33,713 nt of DNA from Deltaproteobacteria bacterium (GTDB lineage: Bacteria > Bdellovibrionota_C > UBA2361 > JAGFJO01). The notes under the pieces are model-generated. The model was given only the letters and a program-made list of their open reading frames with translations, did no database searches and was not told the DNA's origin. Below, one piece after another: positions 1-7,591 of this stretch (positions are counted from its first letter, which is position 1; each line of letters starts with the position of its first letter). The position numbers and the translations under genes were made by a program. The stretch spans positions 1-33,713 of the forward strand of contig JAGFJO010000138.1 of the NCBI GenBank assembly GCA_024102635.1. Direction: 5' to 3'.

Positions 1-14
1 TTGTAAACCATATC

Positions 15-287
15 ATGCAAGTGTCATCGGTCGAGAATCGCCAGGTGCGCGTAAAAGAGCTTATCTCTTCACGCTATCCGAACGGTGTGCGACCTGCATC
101 TTGGGACTACAGAACTTCGGGCATCGATGTTGTTAGAGATGAGAGCGGAGAGACTCTGCGTCTGCAAAGTGACGGTGGTCAATCGTCTCCGAAGCCCGGG
201 TGGATAATAGTCTTAACGGATGGCGATGCAGAGCATGGGTTCACCTGGACTCTATACGGAATCCATCCGTCAGCCGCCGCACGGTGA
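15..287 (+). CDS. hypothetical protein, possibly 5'-truncated by the window edge
   Basis: Reading frame of 90 codons from the first ATG. The frame stays open to the left edge of the window (codons reading V-N-H-I precede the ATG), so the true start may lie outside. No Shine-Dalgarno sequence is visible before the ATG. The product is small and polar, with no signal peptide or membrane segment; the C-terminal half has alternating hydrophobic strands (GWIIVLTDG, FTWTLYGIH) as in a small beta-rich domain. I do not recognise the family. It runs convergent to the amidase gene, 55 bp away. It could be the tail of a longer protein. Low to moderate confidence that it is coded. Confidence 0.4.
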   Translation: MQVSSVENRQVRVKELISSRYPNGVRPASWDYRTSGIDVVRDESGETLRLQSDGGQSSPKPGWIIVLTDGDAEHGFTWTLYGIHPSAAAR

Positions 288-342
288 CCTTCTAAATCCA
301 TTGTCTAATTATTTAGCCCTTCTTATGTAGCTCTGACAGCTC

Positions 343-1809
343 TCACGCCAGTGGGGTATTCTTCAGCCGCTGCACCAGCTCTGAGGGACGGTTAGTAATC
401 CCGATGCTCCTTAAGACAGCGATCAACATGCTCTCCGAGAAGCGCGGCCCTATTACCTGAAGGCCAAGCGCAAGCCCATTGCGGCTAACCCCTGTCGGGA
501 ACGCTATTGATGGAAGGCCGAGAAGATTTACCATACTTGCAAATTGAAAATGCTGCTGAGATTGCAGCTTTTGCCCGCCAACCTCGTATATTGATGTTCC
601 ATGCAATGGAGGCAGCCCCGCGCAAACCGGCGCGACCAAAAAAGAATATTTATCAAAGTCGCGGGTTATCATGCTGCGAAGTGCATCGACTCTATACCAA
701 GCTTTCAGCAGATTCGGCACCGTTAGCTCAGGCAGTTCGGTAGCGATTCTTTGCCGCAGAGTCTTCACTGCCGGGCCCTCGAGGCTAAGATTGCGAGGGG
801 TGCCGGCCTCTAGTGCCAGCTGATCTTCCAGCATAAGCGCAGCCTGGCCGGCAAGTACGATAAAAATCTCGTATGCCAACTCACAGGCGGGCGGCGCATA
901 CTCCACGGGCCGGTAGCCGGCTTGTTCTAAGGCCTGCACGGTTTTCTCCATTTCGGCCTTCACCTCTTCGTCGCAGTTGACGCCATTGAGCGCCGTAAAG
1001 TAAGCAAAGCTCGCATTCTGCGGACGGCTCGAAGTGCGGAATGAGAGCGGGGTTTCGGTGGAGTGCTGATCTCTATTATCGAACCCCCTTAGAACCTTGA
1101 ATACCAAATCCAGGTCGTCGAGTGATTTCGTCAATGGGCCGGCGTTCCTAAAAAGATGCACCGTAGTATGAGCAAATGAGCTCCCGCCTGCGTCGCTTAG
1201 TAGCCCGCGGGTTGGGTAGAGCCCGAAAAGGCCGCAAAAATTTGCAGGAATGCGAATCGAGCCCCCGGCGTCAGCCCCCAGGCCGAACTGGGCAAAGTCC
1301 AGCGCGACTGCACACGCATCTCCCCCTCCTGATCCGCCCGGAGATCTATCACTCAAAAAGGGATTATTGGTTCGCCCGAACAAAGGATTCTCGGTAAAGT
1401 AGGACTTTCCATACTCGGCCATATTCCCTTTGCCGATGCAGATCGCTCCCTCCGCCGAAAGTTTAGCTGCAAGTGCGCTGTCACTGGTGGAAATAACGCT
1501 TCCGCCATTAGCCGACCCATCGCTACGCGGCATCCCGGCTACGTGTACTGAATCCTTGGCGCTGTAGAGCATTCCGTGCAGTCGTCCTGGATTAGCGCCG
1601 GCAGCCAGTTCCTTCTGCCGCTGCTCAATCGCCTTGGCAGCCCGGGCCGCATCTACGAACCGTAGCGCATTGGCTCTGCCGTTAAGGGCGGAAATCTTGT
1701 CCAAATGATGCTGAAATAGCTCTTGCAATGAAACAGCGCCGCTTCTTACAAGACGCAGCGCACCACACAGGTCTAGCTCAAATAGATCGCGCCCGGACTT
1801 ATTACTCAT
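343..1809 (-). CDS. amidase-signature (AS) family hydrolase
   Basis: About 488 residues, normal for the amidase signature family, whose members hydrolyse amide bonds with a Ser-cisSer-Lys triad. Visible are Lys85 in YSAKDS, the glycine/serine signature around residues 157-163 (PGGSGGG, Ser160) and Ser184 in DAGGSIRIPA, followed by the CGLFGLYPTRG block. The usual GGSSGG reads GGSGGG, so the second serine of that pair is glycine. The substrate cannot be read from sequence; GatA of the tRNA amidotransferase is a relative, but no gatB or gatC neighbour is present. The frame extends upstream to 1854, but ATG 1809 has a GGAG 5 nt ahead and is preferred. It lies 72 bp after the YjeF_N gene on the same strand, probably cotranscribed. 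Confidence 0.85.
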   Translation of the reverse strand: MSNKSGRDLFELDLCGALRLVRSGAVSLQELFQHHLDKISALNGRANALRFVDAARAAKAIEQRQKELAAGANPGRLHGMLYSAKDSVHVAGMPRSDGSANGGSVISTSDSALAAKLSAEGAICIGKGNMAEYGKSYFTENPLFGRTNNPFLSDRSPGGSGGGDACAVALDFAQFGLGADAGGSIRIPANFCGLFGLYPTRGLLSDAGGSSFAHTTVHLFRNAGPLTKSLDDLDLVFKVLRGFDNRDQHSTETPLSFRTSSRPQNASFAYFTALNGVNCDEEVKAEMEKTVQALEQAGYRPVEYAPPACELAYEIFIVLAGQAALMLEDQLALEAGTPRNLSLEGPAVKTLRQRIATELPELTVPNLLKAWYRVDALRSMITRDFDKYSFLVAPVCAGLPPLHGTSIYEVGGQKLQSQQHFQFASMVNLLGLPSIAFPTGVSRNGLALGLQVIGPRFSESMLIAVLRSIGITNRPSELVQRLKNTPLA

Positions 1810-1881
1810 TTCAACTCCAATAGCCGGCCGGAACGGAAAAAGTTCACAAAGCAAAGCACCGATGAAACTCTCAGCGGAGAC

Positions 1882-2691
1882 CTACTCCTCTTCCGATTCG
1901 ACCGGGTAGATCTGAACAACCGGCTGTTCACAAAAAAGAGACGTCAAGTTGTAGCCCACCTCCAGGTACATATCCCGAGTCAGAGAGATATCGCAGATGT
2001 AATGCCGTCCGACATGAGTTTTACCATGCGCCAGCCCTGTCAGTGGTAAGCCTAGAGATAATGTAGAGGAAGCAAAAAGAGGTGTAAAAAGCGGAGTGCC
2101 GCTGTCGGGGTCAATTCCGGAAGGGCACTCAATGCAATGAACAGGCGTTCTGCACTCATTAAGCACTTCATTTAATTTGGAGGAAACAGCTTCAAACTGC
2201 CGGGGGCTGCTTAGGTCAAACCCTCCGTGAATCACATTGTGGCTTCTCTGTACGGACTGCAAAAAGGAGGCGGTATCTATATCAACAGTGTCTCCATTAA
2301 TCTCATGTATCGGAACGCCCATGCGCTTTAAGGGATGCAGCTGACGCTGCAACTCGGAAGATACTCCGGTAGGTCCGTTCAGATGGAAGCACACGGCATT
2401 AGTTGAAGCATTAACCAAGTGGCGCACCGTTGCGGCCGCAATGCAGCCGCAAAGTCCGTTACCCAGCAGTGCCGTTACTGCTCCGCTCTCTGCCGTCAAC
2501 CCGAGGGCGAATCTAACAACCATTGCCATACTGTACGAGGCGGACTCGCTTAACTGTTCCGGCAGCAAACCTAACTCATCAGCCAACTTTTTGCGCAAGG
2601 AGAGTAGGGCATCCCGGCTTGCGCCTCCGAACGTTACACCACTCTTGGTTTTGAAAAGATTGTCCGAAGCTGGATTTCCGGCGGGCAGCAT
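1882..2691 (-). CDS. YjeF_N-domain protein, NAD(P)HX epimerase-like, with altered motifs
   Basis: 269 residues covering a YjeF N-terminal (Rossmann-like) domain, known in NAD(P)H-hydrate epimerases that repair damaged NAD(P)HX. Matches are the phosphate-binding-type loop at residues 77-82 (GNGLCG, where the family has GNGNNGGD), the following helix ATVRHLV, and ECPSGIDPDSG at 188-198 (family: vDxPSG). The NNGGD motif is lost and the catalytic-position Asp is Glu188, so activity may differ or be absent. The C-terminal ADP-dependent dehydratase domain found in bacterial Nnr fusions is missing. First gene of a likely two-gene unit with the amidase downstream; a promoter-like sequence lies about 50 bp upstream. 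Family assignment fairly sure, function not. Confidence 0.65.
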   Translation of the reverse strand: MLPAGNPASDNLFKTKSGVTFGGASRDALLSLRKKLADELGLLPEQLSESASYSMAMVVRFALGLTAESGAVTALLGNGLCGCIAAATVRHLVNASTNAVCFHLNGPTGVSSELQRQLHPLKRMGVPIHEINGDTVDIDTASFLQSVQRSHNVIHGGFDLSSPRQFEAVSSKLNEVLNECRTPVHCIECPSGIDPDSGTPLFTPLFASSTLSLGLPLTGLAHGKTHVGRHYICDISLTRDMYLEVGYNLTSLFCEQPVVQIYPVESEEE

Positions 2692-2739
2692 TGTTCTATT
2701 CCATTATTCCCGAGGGCCATATCTGGCGGCTCAATAGCG

Positions 2740-2768
2740 AGAATACTTGACAGAAGTCCTGCTTACAA
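2740..2768 (-). promoter_or_regulatory. putative sigma-70 type promoter for the YjeF_N-amidase unit
   Basis: Read on the minus strand: TTGTAA (-35), 17 nt spacer, TATTCT (-10). It sits about 50 bp before the YjeF_N start in the divergent intergenic region shared with asd. The match is by eye only. Confidence 0.45.
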
Positions 2769-2867
2769 GCAGATAACAGCCGCAATGCTGATTGAAAAAT
2801 GGCCTTGCCAAAAGAACATTTTTACTAGGATGAAGCATGGCCCCCGAAGTGCGCAGATCGGCCGCTA

Positions 2868-2895
2868 TTGACTGCGATTTGTGCTGATTTATACT
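2868..2895 (+). promoter_or_regulatory. sigma-70 type promoter of asd
   Basis: TTGACT (2868-2873), 16 nt spacer, TATACT (2890-2895). This is close to consensus and predicts a transcript start near 2902, about 23 nt before the asd ATG at 2925. It also argues against using the upstream in-frame start at 2868, which falls inside the -35 box. Confidence 0.6.
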
Positions 2896-2924
2896 ACCTG
2901 GTCAGGCTAGTAACAGTGAATTTT

Positions 2925-3935
2925 ATGAGAAAGCAACCGGTCATAGCAATCGCAGGAGCCACGGGATTAGTGGGAAATGAGATGCTGGCAGTTTTGGAGC
3001 AGCTCGATGTCCCGTGCCAGGAGCTCCGTCTTTTCGCTTCTGACCAGTCAGCGGGAGAAGTGTATAGCTTTCGCGATCATGAAGTTTCAGTAGAGGTGCT
3101 GAGCGAGAGCTCCTTTGAGGGAGTGGATATAGCTCTGTTTGCGACCTCGGCCTCGCTATCCGAGAAGTTTGTACCGCTTGCCGCACAGGCGGGAGCTGTA
3201 GCTATCGATAACTCGAGTCATTTTAGAATGAAGCCGGAGGTTCCGTTGGTTGTGCCCGAGGTTAACGCCGATATTTTGAGCGCTGAGGACAAAATCATTG
3301 CCAACCCCAACTGTTCGACAATCCAGCTCGTGCCCGTGCTGAACGTGATTCACCGCCATGCAGGCTTAAGAAGAGTTGTAGTTTCGACTTACCAATCCGT
3401 TTCAGGAGCCGGAAAAAGCGCACTAGATGAACTTTGGGCCCAGACTCTTGCTATCTTCAACCAAAAGGACGTTCCAATCGAGGCATTCCAGCATCAGATT
3501 GCTTTTAATTGCATCCCTCAGATAGATGTCATTTTGGACAATGGCTATACCAAAGAGGAATTCAAGATCATAAATGAGAGCCGCAAAATTCTGCGGTTGC
3601 CGGAGCTGAAGATAACGGCTACGGCAGTTAGAGTTCCGGTCTTCCACTCGCATGCCGAGAGCGTTAATGTTGAGACCGAGCGCGAGCTGACGCCGGGTCA
3701 ACTGGCCGAACTACTGGCATCCGAGCAGGGCATAGAAGTTTATCCGAATTTCTTGGAATACCCGATGCAGCTAAAGGTAGCATCCACTGACAATATTCAT
3801 GTCGGCCGTATACGTAAGGATGATTCTGTCGACCACGGTCTTGACATGTGGGTGGTCGCGGATAACGTGCGGAAGGGAGCGGCTTTGAATGCAGTGCAAA
3901 TAGCTCAGTATCTGCTACAGAAGTTCGGATCCTAA
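2925..3935 (+). CDS. asd: aspartate-semialdehyde dehydrogenase
   Basis: 336 residues, usual for the family. The enzyme reduces aspartyl phosphate to aspartate semialdehyde with NADPH, the branch point to lysine/diaminopimelate, threonine and methionine. Seen are the nucleotide loop GATGLVGNEM at residues 11-20, the active-site cysteine Cys130 in NPNCSTIQL, SVSGAGKSALDEL at 158-170, and the substrate/acid-base histidine His243 in FHSHAESVNV. ATG 2925 is chosen because it starts directly before the Rossmann strand and lies downstream of a good promoter; an in-frame GTG at 2916 is an alternative. No clear ribosome binding site is present. truA follows after 22 bp, probably in the same transcript. 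Confidence 0.95.
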   Translation: MRKQPVIAIAGATGLVGNEMLAVLEQLDVPCQELRLFASDQSAGEVYSFRDHEVSVEVLSESSFEGVDIALFATSASLSEKFVPLAAQAGAVAIDNSSHFRMKPEVPLVVPEVNADILSAEDKIIANPNCSTIQLVPVLNVIHRHAGLRRVVVSTYQSVSGAGKSALDELWAQTLAIFNQKDVPIEAFQHQIAFNCIPQIDVILDNGYTKEEFKIINESRKILRLPELKITATAVRVPVFHSHAESVNVETERELTPGQLAELLASEQGIEVYPNFLEYPMQLKVASTDNIHVGRIRKDDSVDHGLDMWVVADNVRKGAALNAVQIAQYLLQKFGS

Positions 3936-3957
3936 CCCTTTCGTAGGCATACCGCTC

Positions 3958-4725
3958 ATGCCTAATGTAAAACTGATTCTGGAATACGATGGTTCTCGCT
4001 TTCACGGCTGGCAATGGCAGCCGGGGCTACGAACCATCCAGGGCGAACTTGAGAGGGTGCTTAGGACGGTCTTACGGGCCGATTCAATAGCCGTAAAAGC
4101 CTCCGGCCGCACCGATGCTGGAGTACACGCCAGAGCTCAAGTGGTCAATTTCTTCGTCGAGGAGCTTCCTGATCTGCATCGGCTGACGCACTCTGTTAGC
4201 AGCTTGCTAAAAGGTGAGGTATCGGTGTTGTCGGCCGATATTGTCCCGGACACTTTCGATGCCAGGCGCAGCGCAGTTGCCAAACAATACAGTTATTCCA
4301 TCCTTGCCCGTAAGGCGCCGGCCGTGCTCCAAAAGGGCAGGGTTTGGCATATAAGTGCTCCGCTCAGTATCGAGGCAATGGAAGCCGAGGCCGCGCTTCT
4401 TATTGGGGAACATGACTTTTCATCCTTCCGGGATGCTGCATGTGCAAACCGATCACCTGTCAAAACTATCTTTAAGAGTGCGTTCTCGCGTAAGGGCGAT
4501 CTGCTGATATACTCAATTGCCGGAAGCGGGTTCTTGAAGCAGATGGTGCGCAATATTGTGGGAACTTTGGTGGCCTTCGGCCGAGGGGGCGCACAACACA
4601 GTAGCATTCTTGATATCATGCGGCTCAAGGACCGTCGCGTTGCAGGTGTCACTGCTCCGGCTCACGGCTTGTGCCTCGATTGGGTGTGCTACAGTAAAGA
4701 GGAGCTATCGAAGCGAATAGAATGA
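3958..4725 (+). CDS. truA: tRNA pseudouridine(38-40) synthase TruA
   Basis: 255 residues, full length. TruA converts uridines 38-40 of the anticodon arm to pseudouridine. The N-terminal strand LILEYDGSRFHGWQWQP and the catalytic block GRTDAGVHA (Asp53) are canonical; GSGFLKQMVRNIVGTL near residues 190-205 is the conserved C-terminal motif. It lies 22 bp downstream of asd with no promoter visible between, so an asd-truA operon is likely. Its last 21 bp overlap the end of the convergent M50-like gene. Confidence 0.95.
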   Translation: MPNVKLILEYDGSRFHGWQWQPGLRTIQGELERVLRTVLRADSIAVKASGRTDAGVHARAQVVNFFVEELPDLHRLTHSVSSLLKGEVSVLSADIVPDTFDARRSAVAKQYSYSILARKAPAVLQKGRVWHISAPLSIEAMEAEAALLIGEHDFSSFRDAACANRSPVKTIFKSAFSRKGDLLIYSIAGSGFLKQMVRNIVGTLVAFGRGGAQHSSILDIMRLKDRRVAGVTAPAHGLCLDWVCYSKEELSKRIE

Positions 4726-5397
4726 TGTCGCTAGCGATTTAACGAGATTCCAGAATTGTATTCCGAACTCCTTTAAACTTCCGAATCCTTCAGGCACCCA
4801 AGCAATAAAAATGGCGATCAGCAGCAAATTTATCGCCGCTATGTAAACCATCGCTACCGGGTAACCGCCGCGAATATCGCTAAGGTCGCTTTGATGAGGA
4901 GAGATATCGCGGTAACTGAGCGCAAGATCGCAACCATAAGCGGCGGATGCGAGGATCAGCATGAAATGATGGTGTGGGTACAAGGCAGCATAGGCAACCG
5001 GCACAGCCACTAGCGAAAAGAGTGGAAGCCAATACGGAGCAAGAGAGATAAAGGCATTGTACTTTGCCGTGCTCTTATAATATCCGTACTCGAAGTGGCC
5101 GGAGCGGCTGCGCACTTTTATCTCCTTCCACTTATTACCGATGAAGTTAGAGAGGATTGAGTGCTTGAGCTCATGTATTAACACGGCCGGTTTTCCCCGT
5201 ATGGCCCTTGAAATCAAAACTCCAAGAGCAAGGCCGGCGGCGCTCCAAAGGAACGAATCAGTCTTTGCCCTACTCATGAGGACCTTGGGCAAGACAGAAA
5301 GGCTTAGCCCCGCAAGCATGATGATCGCAAGCAGCGAGAGAAAGAAGGCCACCCCTCCAACCTTCCCGGTATCCAACTTTTCCTTTTTGCTGCTCAT
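4705..5397 (-). CDS. M50-like membrane zinc metalloprotease (HExxH)
   Basis: 230 residues with about five or six hydrophobic segments (roughly 12-40, 48-66, 115-140, 143-160, 178-203). The zinc-binding motif HELKH lies at 75-79 next to a membrane segment, followed by NAFISLAPYWLPLF, the arrangement seen in M50B-like peptidases. A third ligand is probably an acidic residue further on (DIS..SDLSD region), but this is not certain. No PDZ domain is present, so it is a minimal member. M50 proteases cleave transmembrane substrates; the target here is unknown. ATG 5397 lacks a Shine-Dalgarno sequence. The 3' end overlaps truA by 21 bp. The divergent neighbour is the flagellin gene. Confidence 0.6.
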   Translation of the reverse strand: MSSKKEKLDTGKVGGVAFFLSLLAIIMLAGLSLSVLPKVLMSRAKTDSFLWSAAGLALGVLISRAIRGKPAVLIHELKHSILSNFIGNKWKEIKVRSRSGHFEYGYYKSTAKYNAFISLAPYWLPLFSLVAVPVAYAALYPHHHFMLILASAAYGCDLALSYRDISPHQSDLSDIRGGYPVAMVYIAAINLLLIAIFIAWVPEGFGSLKEFGIQFWNLVKSLATSFYSLR

Positions 5398-5463
5398 CTA
5401 GGAAATTGTAGCAAGAGACCCCAGATATTCCGAGGGGCAGCGAGCCTCAACTTACTATCACGT

Positions 5464-5486
5464 CGCATGCATAGCCCGTGCATGCG
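5464..5486. repeat. perfect 8-bp inverted repeat upstream of flagellin
   Basis: CGCATGCA, 7-nt loop TAGCCCG, TGCATGCG. It lies in the 217-bp divergent region between the M50-like gene and flagellin, about 55 bp upstream of the putative sigma-28 box. It is not followed by a T run on either strand, so a protein-binding site is as likely as an RNA hairpin. Confidence 0.5.
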
Positions 5487-5540
5487 CTAAGTAGCTGATT
5501 CAAAGTGCTTTTACTGGAGGGAATTCAATAAATTCTTCTT

Positions 5541-5566
5541 TAGATAACGGGCTAACTAGCCGATTT
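5541..5566 (+). promoter_or_regulatory. putative sigma-28 (FliA/SigD) promoter of the flagellin gene
   Basis: TAGA (5541-5544), 14 nt, GCCGATTT (5559-5566), compared with TAAA-N15-GCCGATAA/T. The -10 like element ends 48 nt before the GTG start. The spacer is one base short and the -35 has one mismatch. Support comes from similar boxes ahead of fliD and flgM in this window. Confidence 0.5.
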
Positions 5567-5614
5567 TAAATAGGATTAGCATGGTTAGCAGTTGGCCCAA
5601 GGAAGGGGCGGGTA

Positions 5615-7483
5615 GTGTCAGTACGTATCGGCAGTAACATAGCTTCAATAGGCGCACAGAGAAAGCTTGCTGAGAACAGCAATGCTCTTTCGACGGTGTT
5701 TGAGAGGCTCTCTTCAGGACAGAGAATTAACCGCGCATCAGATGATGCTGCCGGACTTGCTATCGCCGACTCTCTTAATGCCGGCGCCAGAATCTTCTCT
5801 CAGGGCATTCGCAATCTCAATGATGGAATATCGCTCCTCAATATCGCCGACTCTGCCATTGAAAGCTTATCGACAATCGTAGTTAGGCTGGAAGAGTTAG
5901 CAGCCCAAGCTGCCAACGGCGTCTACTCAAATCAACAGCGCAAAGCACTTGACTCCGAAGCCCAGGCCTTAAGCAAAGAATTCTTCCGTATATCAAAAGA
6001 GACAAAGTTCAACGGCCAGCTTCTTTTCAGCGGAGAAACAGGCTCGGTTGCCCTTCAAGCTGGCGTAGGAGATGACGCCATTCTTGCTGCAGGTGTAGGA
6101 GGCGCAATAGGAACCGGAACATTCAGCCTTGGAGTAAGTGTTGCCACGGGTAATGGTCCGGTAGCGATTACAAGCGGAGATTTTAATGGTGACGGCATTA
6201 TCGACTTAGCAAGTGCCGATTTCGGCGGTCAGAGCGTCACAATTAAACTCGGAACGGGGGGAGGAAGCTTTGGAGCTTCAATCAGTATAGCAGGTGGGGC
6301 GTCTCTTAGTATGCTGGAGAAAGCGGACTTCAATGGAGATGGCATACTGGATTTGGTAACCACGAACATGACAGGCACGTCAGAAGTCGGGGTTCTAATC
6401 GGAGTTGGAGATGGAACATTTAGAGACAGGGTGACTTTTGCCGTAAGCAGTGGCCCCCGCTCGGTAGCTATCGGGGATTTTAACGGTGATGGTCATATAG
6501 ATCTCATCACTGCCCATCAGCCCGGGGCTTCCAATATGAATATCCTTTTAGGGCGAGGGGATGGCACCTTTGAAGCCGCCACGAGCTTTGCAGCAGGCGC
6601 AGCGGCTTTTTCCGTCATCGCCCGCGATTTTAACGGTGATGGACTTCTTGATATCGCAACAGCCGACCTTGCGGATAGCACGGTGAGCGTTATGTTAGGT
6701 GCGGGAAACGGCTCATTCGGGGCACGAACAGCATATGCAGTAGGCGATTCTCCTTGGACGATAACGGCAGGGGACTTCAATGGTGATGGGATAGTTGATT
6801 TAGCTACTGCAAATAGCAACACCACGACAGCCAGTATTCTTATTGGAACCGGGGGAGGAGCATTTGCCGCAAGCTTTGAGGAAACAGTAGGCACGAATCC
6901 GCGGCAGATTGTGGCTGGAGACTTTAATGGGGATGGATTCGACGATCTGGCCACTTCCGACATCGGTTCAGGCGAGTTGAGTGTGCTCATTAGCACCGGC
7001 AGCGGAACCTTTGAGCCACGGCTCGGCATGGCCGCTATGGGCAACGCAACAGCCATCACTACAAATGATATCAATGGAGATGGAGTACTTGATATACTAA
7101 TCGGCGGAGGCAGCAACATTAGAGGCTTCTTAGGGACAACAGCACAAGGCGTTTCTCCTCTATTGCCGTTCTCGCTTAGAACTTTAGCCGACTCAAGGCA
7201 GGCACTGCCTCTATTCGCGGCAAAAAGGAGCCGGCTTGCCGTTCAGCGCGGTCAGATAGGGGCCTTTCAGAGCCGGATAAATGTGGCGGCTAACGTTCTA
7301 CAGACGGCCAACGAGAACTTCCGGGCCGCCGAGTCCAGAATACGTGACACTGATGTAGCTTCCGATACCTCGCACCTTACCCGGCTTCGCATTCTGCAGC
7401 AGGCGGCGGCCGCAGTACTGGCCCAGGCCAATGTTCAACCGCAGCTTGCACTCTCCTTACTTCCTACCGATCAAGCAGCTTAG
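5615..7483 (+). CDS. fliC: flagellin with a seven-repeat FG-GAP/VCBS beta-propeller in the variable region
   Basis: 622 residues. Residues 1-165 are a canonical flagellin N-terminal D0/D1 region (LSSGQRINRASDDAAGLAIA at 32-51), and about 520-622 the C-terminal D1/D0 region ending in LAQANVQPQLALSLL plus a six-residue tail. Between them, instead of ordinary D2/D3 domains, are seven repeats of 49-50 residues, each with DFNGDG or DINGDG followed by a hydrophobic-D-hydrophobic strand; the first Asp of each is at about 189, 238, 288, 338, 387, 436 and 485. Such repeats form calcium-binding blades of integrin-type propellers, and seven fit a closed ring. No signal peptide, as expected for type III export. 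Start is GTG with a GGAAGGGG element upstream; the ATG at 5581 is out of frame. FlgM-like and FliD genes lie elsewhere in the window. Confidence 0.93.
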   Translation: MSVRIGSNIASIGAQRKLAENSNALSTVFERLSSGQRINRASDDAAGLAIADSLNAGARIFSQGIRNLNDGISLLNIADSAIESLSTIVVRLEELAAQAANGVYSNQQRKALDSEAQALSKEFFRISKETKFNGQLLFSGETGSVALQAGVGDDAILAAGVGGAIGTGTFSLGVSVATGNGPVAITSGDFNGDGIIDLASADFGGQSVTIKLGTGGGSFGASISIAGGASLSMLEKADFNGDGILDLVTTNMTGTSEVGVLIGVGDGTFRDRVTFAVSSGPRSVAIGDFNGDGHIDLITAHQPGASNMNILLGRGDGTFEAATSFAAGAAAFSVIARDFNGDGLLDIATADLADSTVSVMLGAGNGSFGARTAYAVGDSPWTITAGDFNGDGIVDLATANSNTTTASILIGTGGGAFAASFEETVGTNPRQIVAGDFNGDGFDDLATSDIGSGELSVLISTGSGTFEPRLGMAAMGNATAITTNDINGDGVLDILIGGGSNIRGFLGTTAQGVSPLLPFSLRTLADSRQALPLFAAKRSRLAVQRGQIGAFQSRINVAANVLQTANENFRAAESRIRDTDVASDTSHLTRLRILQQAAAAVLAQANVQPQLALSLLPTDQAA

Positions 7484-7509
7484 GTGCCCTCAAACCTGGA
7501 GAATGTTTC

Positions 7510-7540
7510 TTTCAACACAGTGTTGGAAAGGCTATATTTT
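7510..7540 (+). terminator. putative terminator after flagellin
   Basis: A hairpin TTTCAACA-CAG-TGTTG(G)AAA with one bulged base, followed by the T-rich stretch TATATTTT, 27 bp after the flagellin stop. The stem is AT-rich and the T run interrupted, so the call is tentative. Confidence 0.4.
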
Positions 7541-7591
7541 GGTCGCAGCTTTATTATGAAGATTGGAGACGACTGGAATAGGACCCGTTGA

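Noticed and set aside
6517..7119. 200-codon frame on the minus strand inside the flagellin repeats
   Set aside because: It is an antisense shadow produced by the repeated GGTGATGG-type codons; the product is proline/serine-rich without family features.
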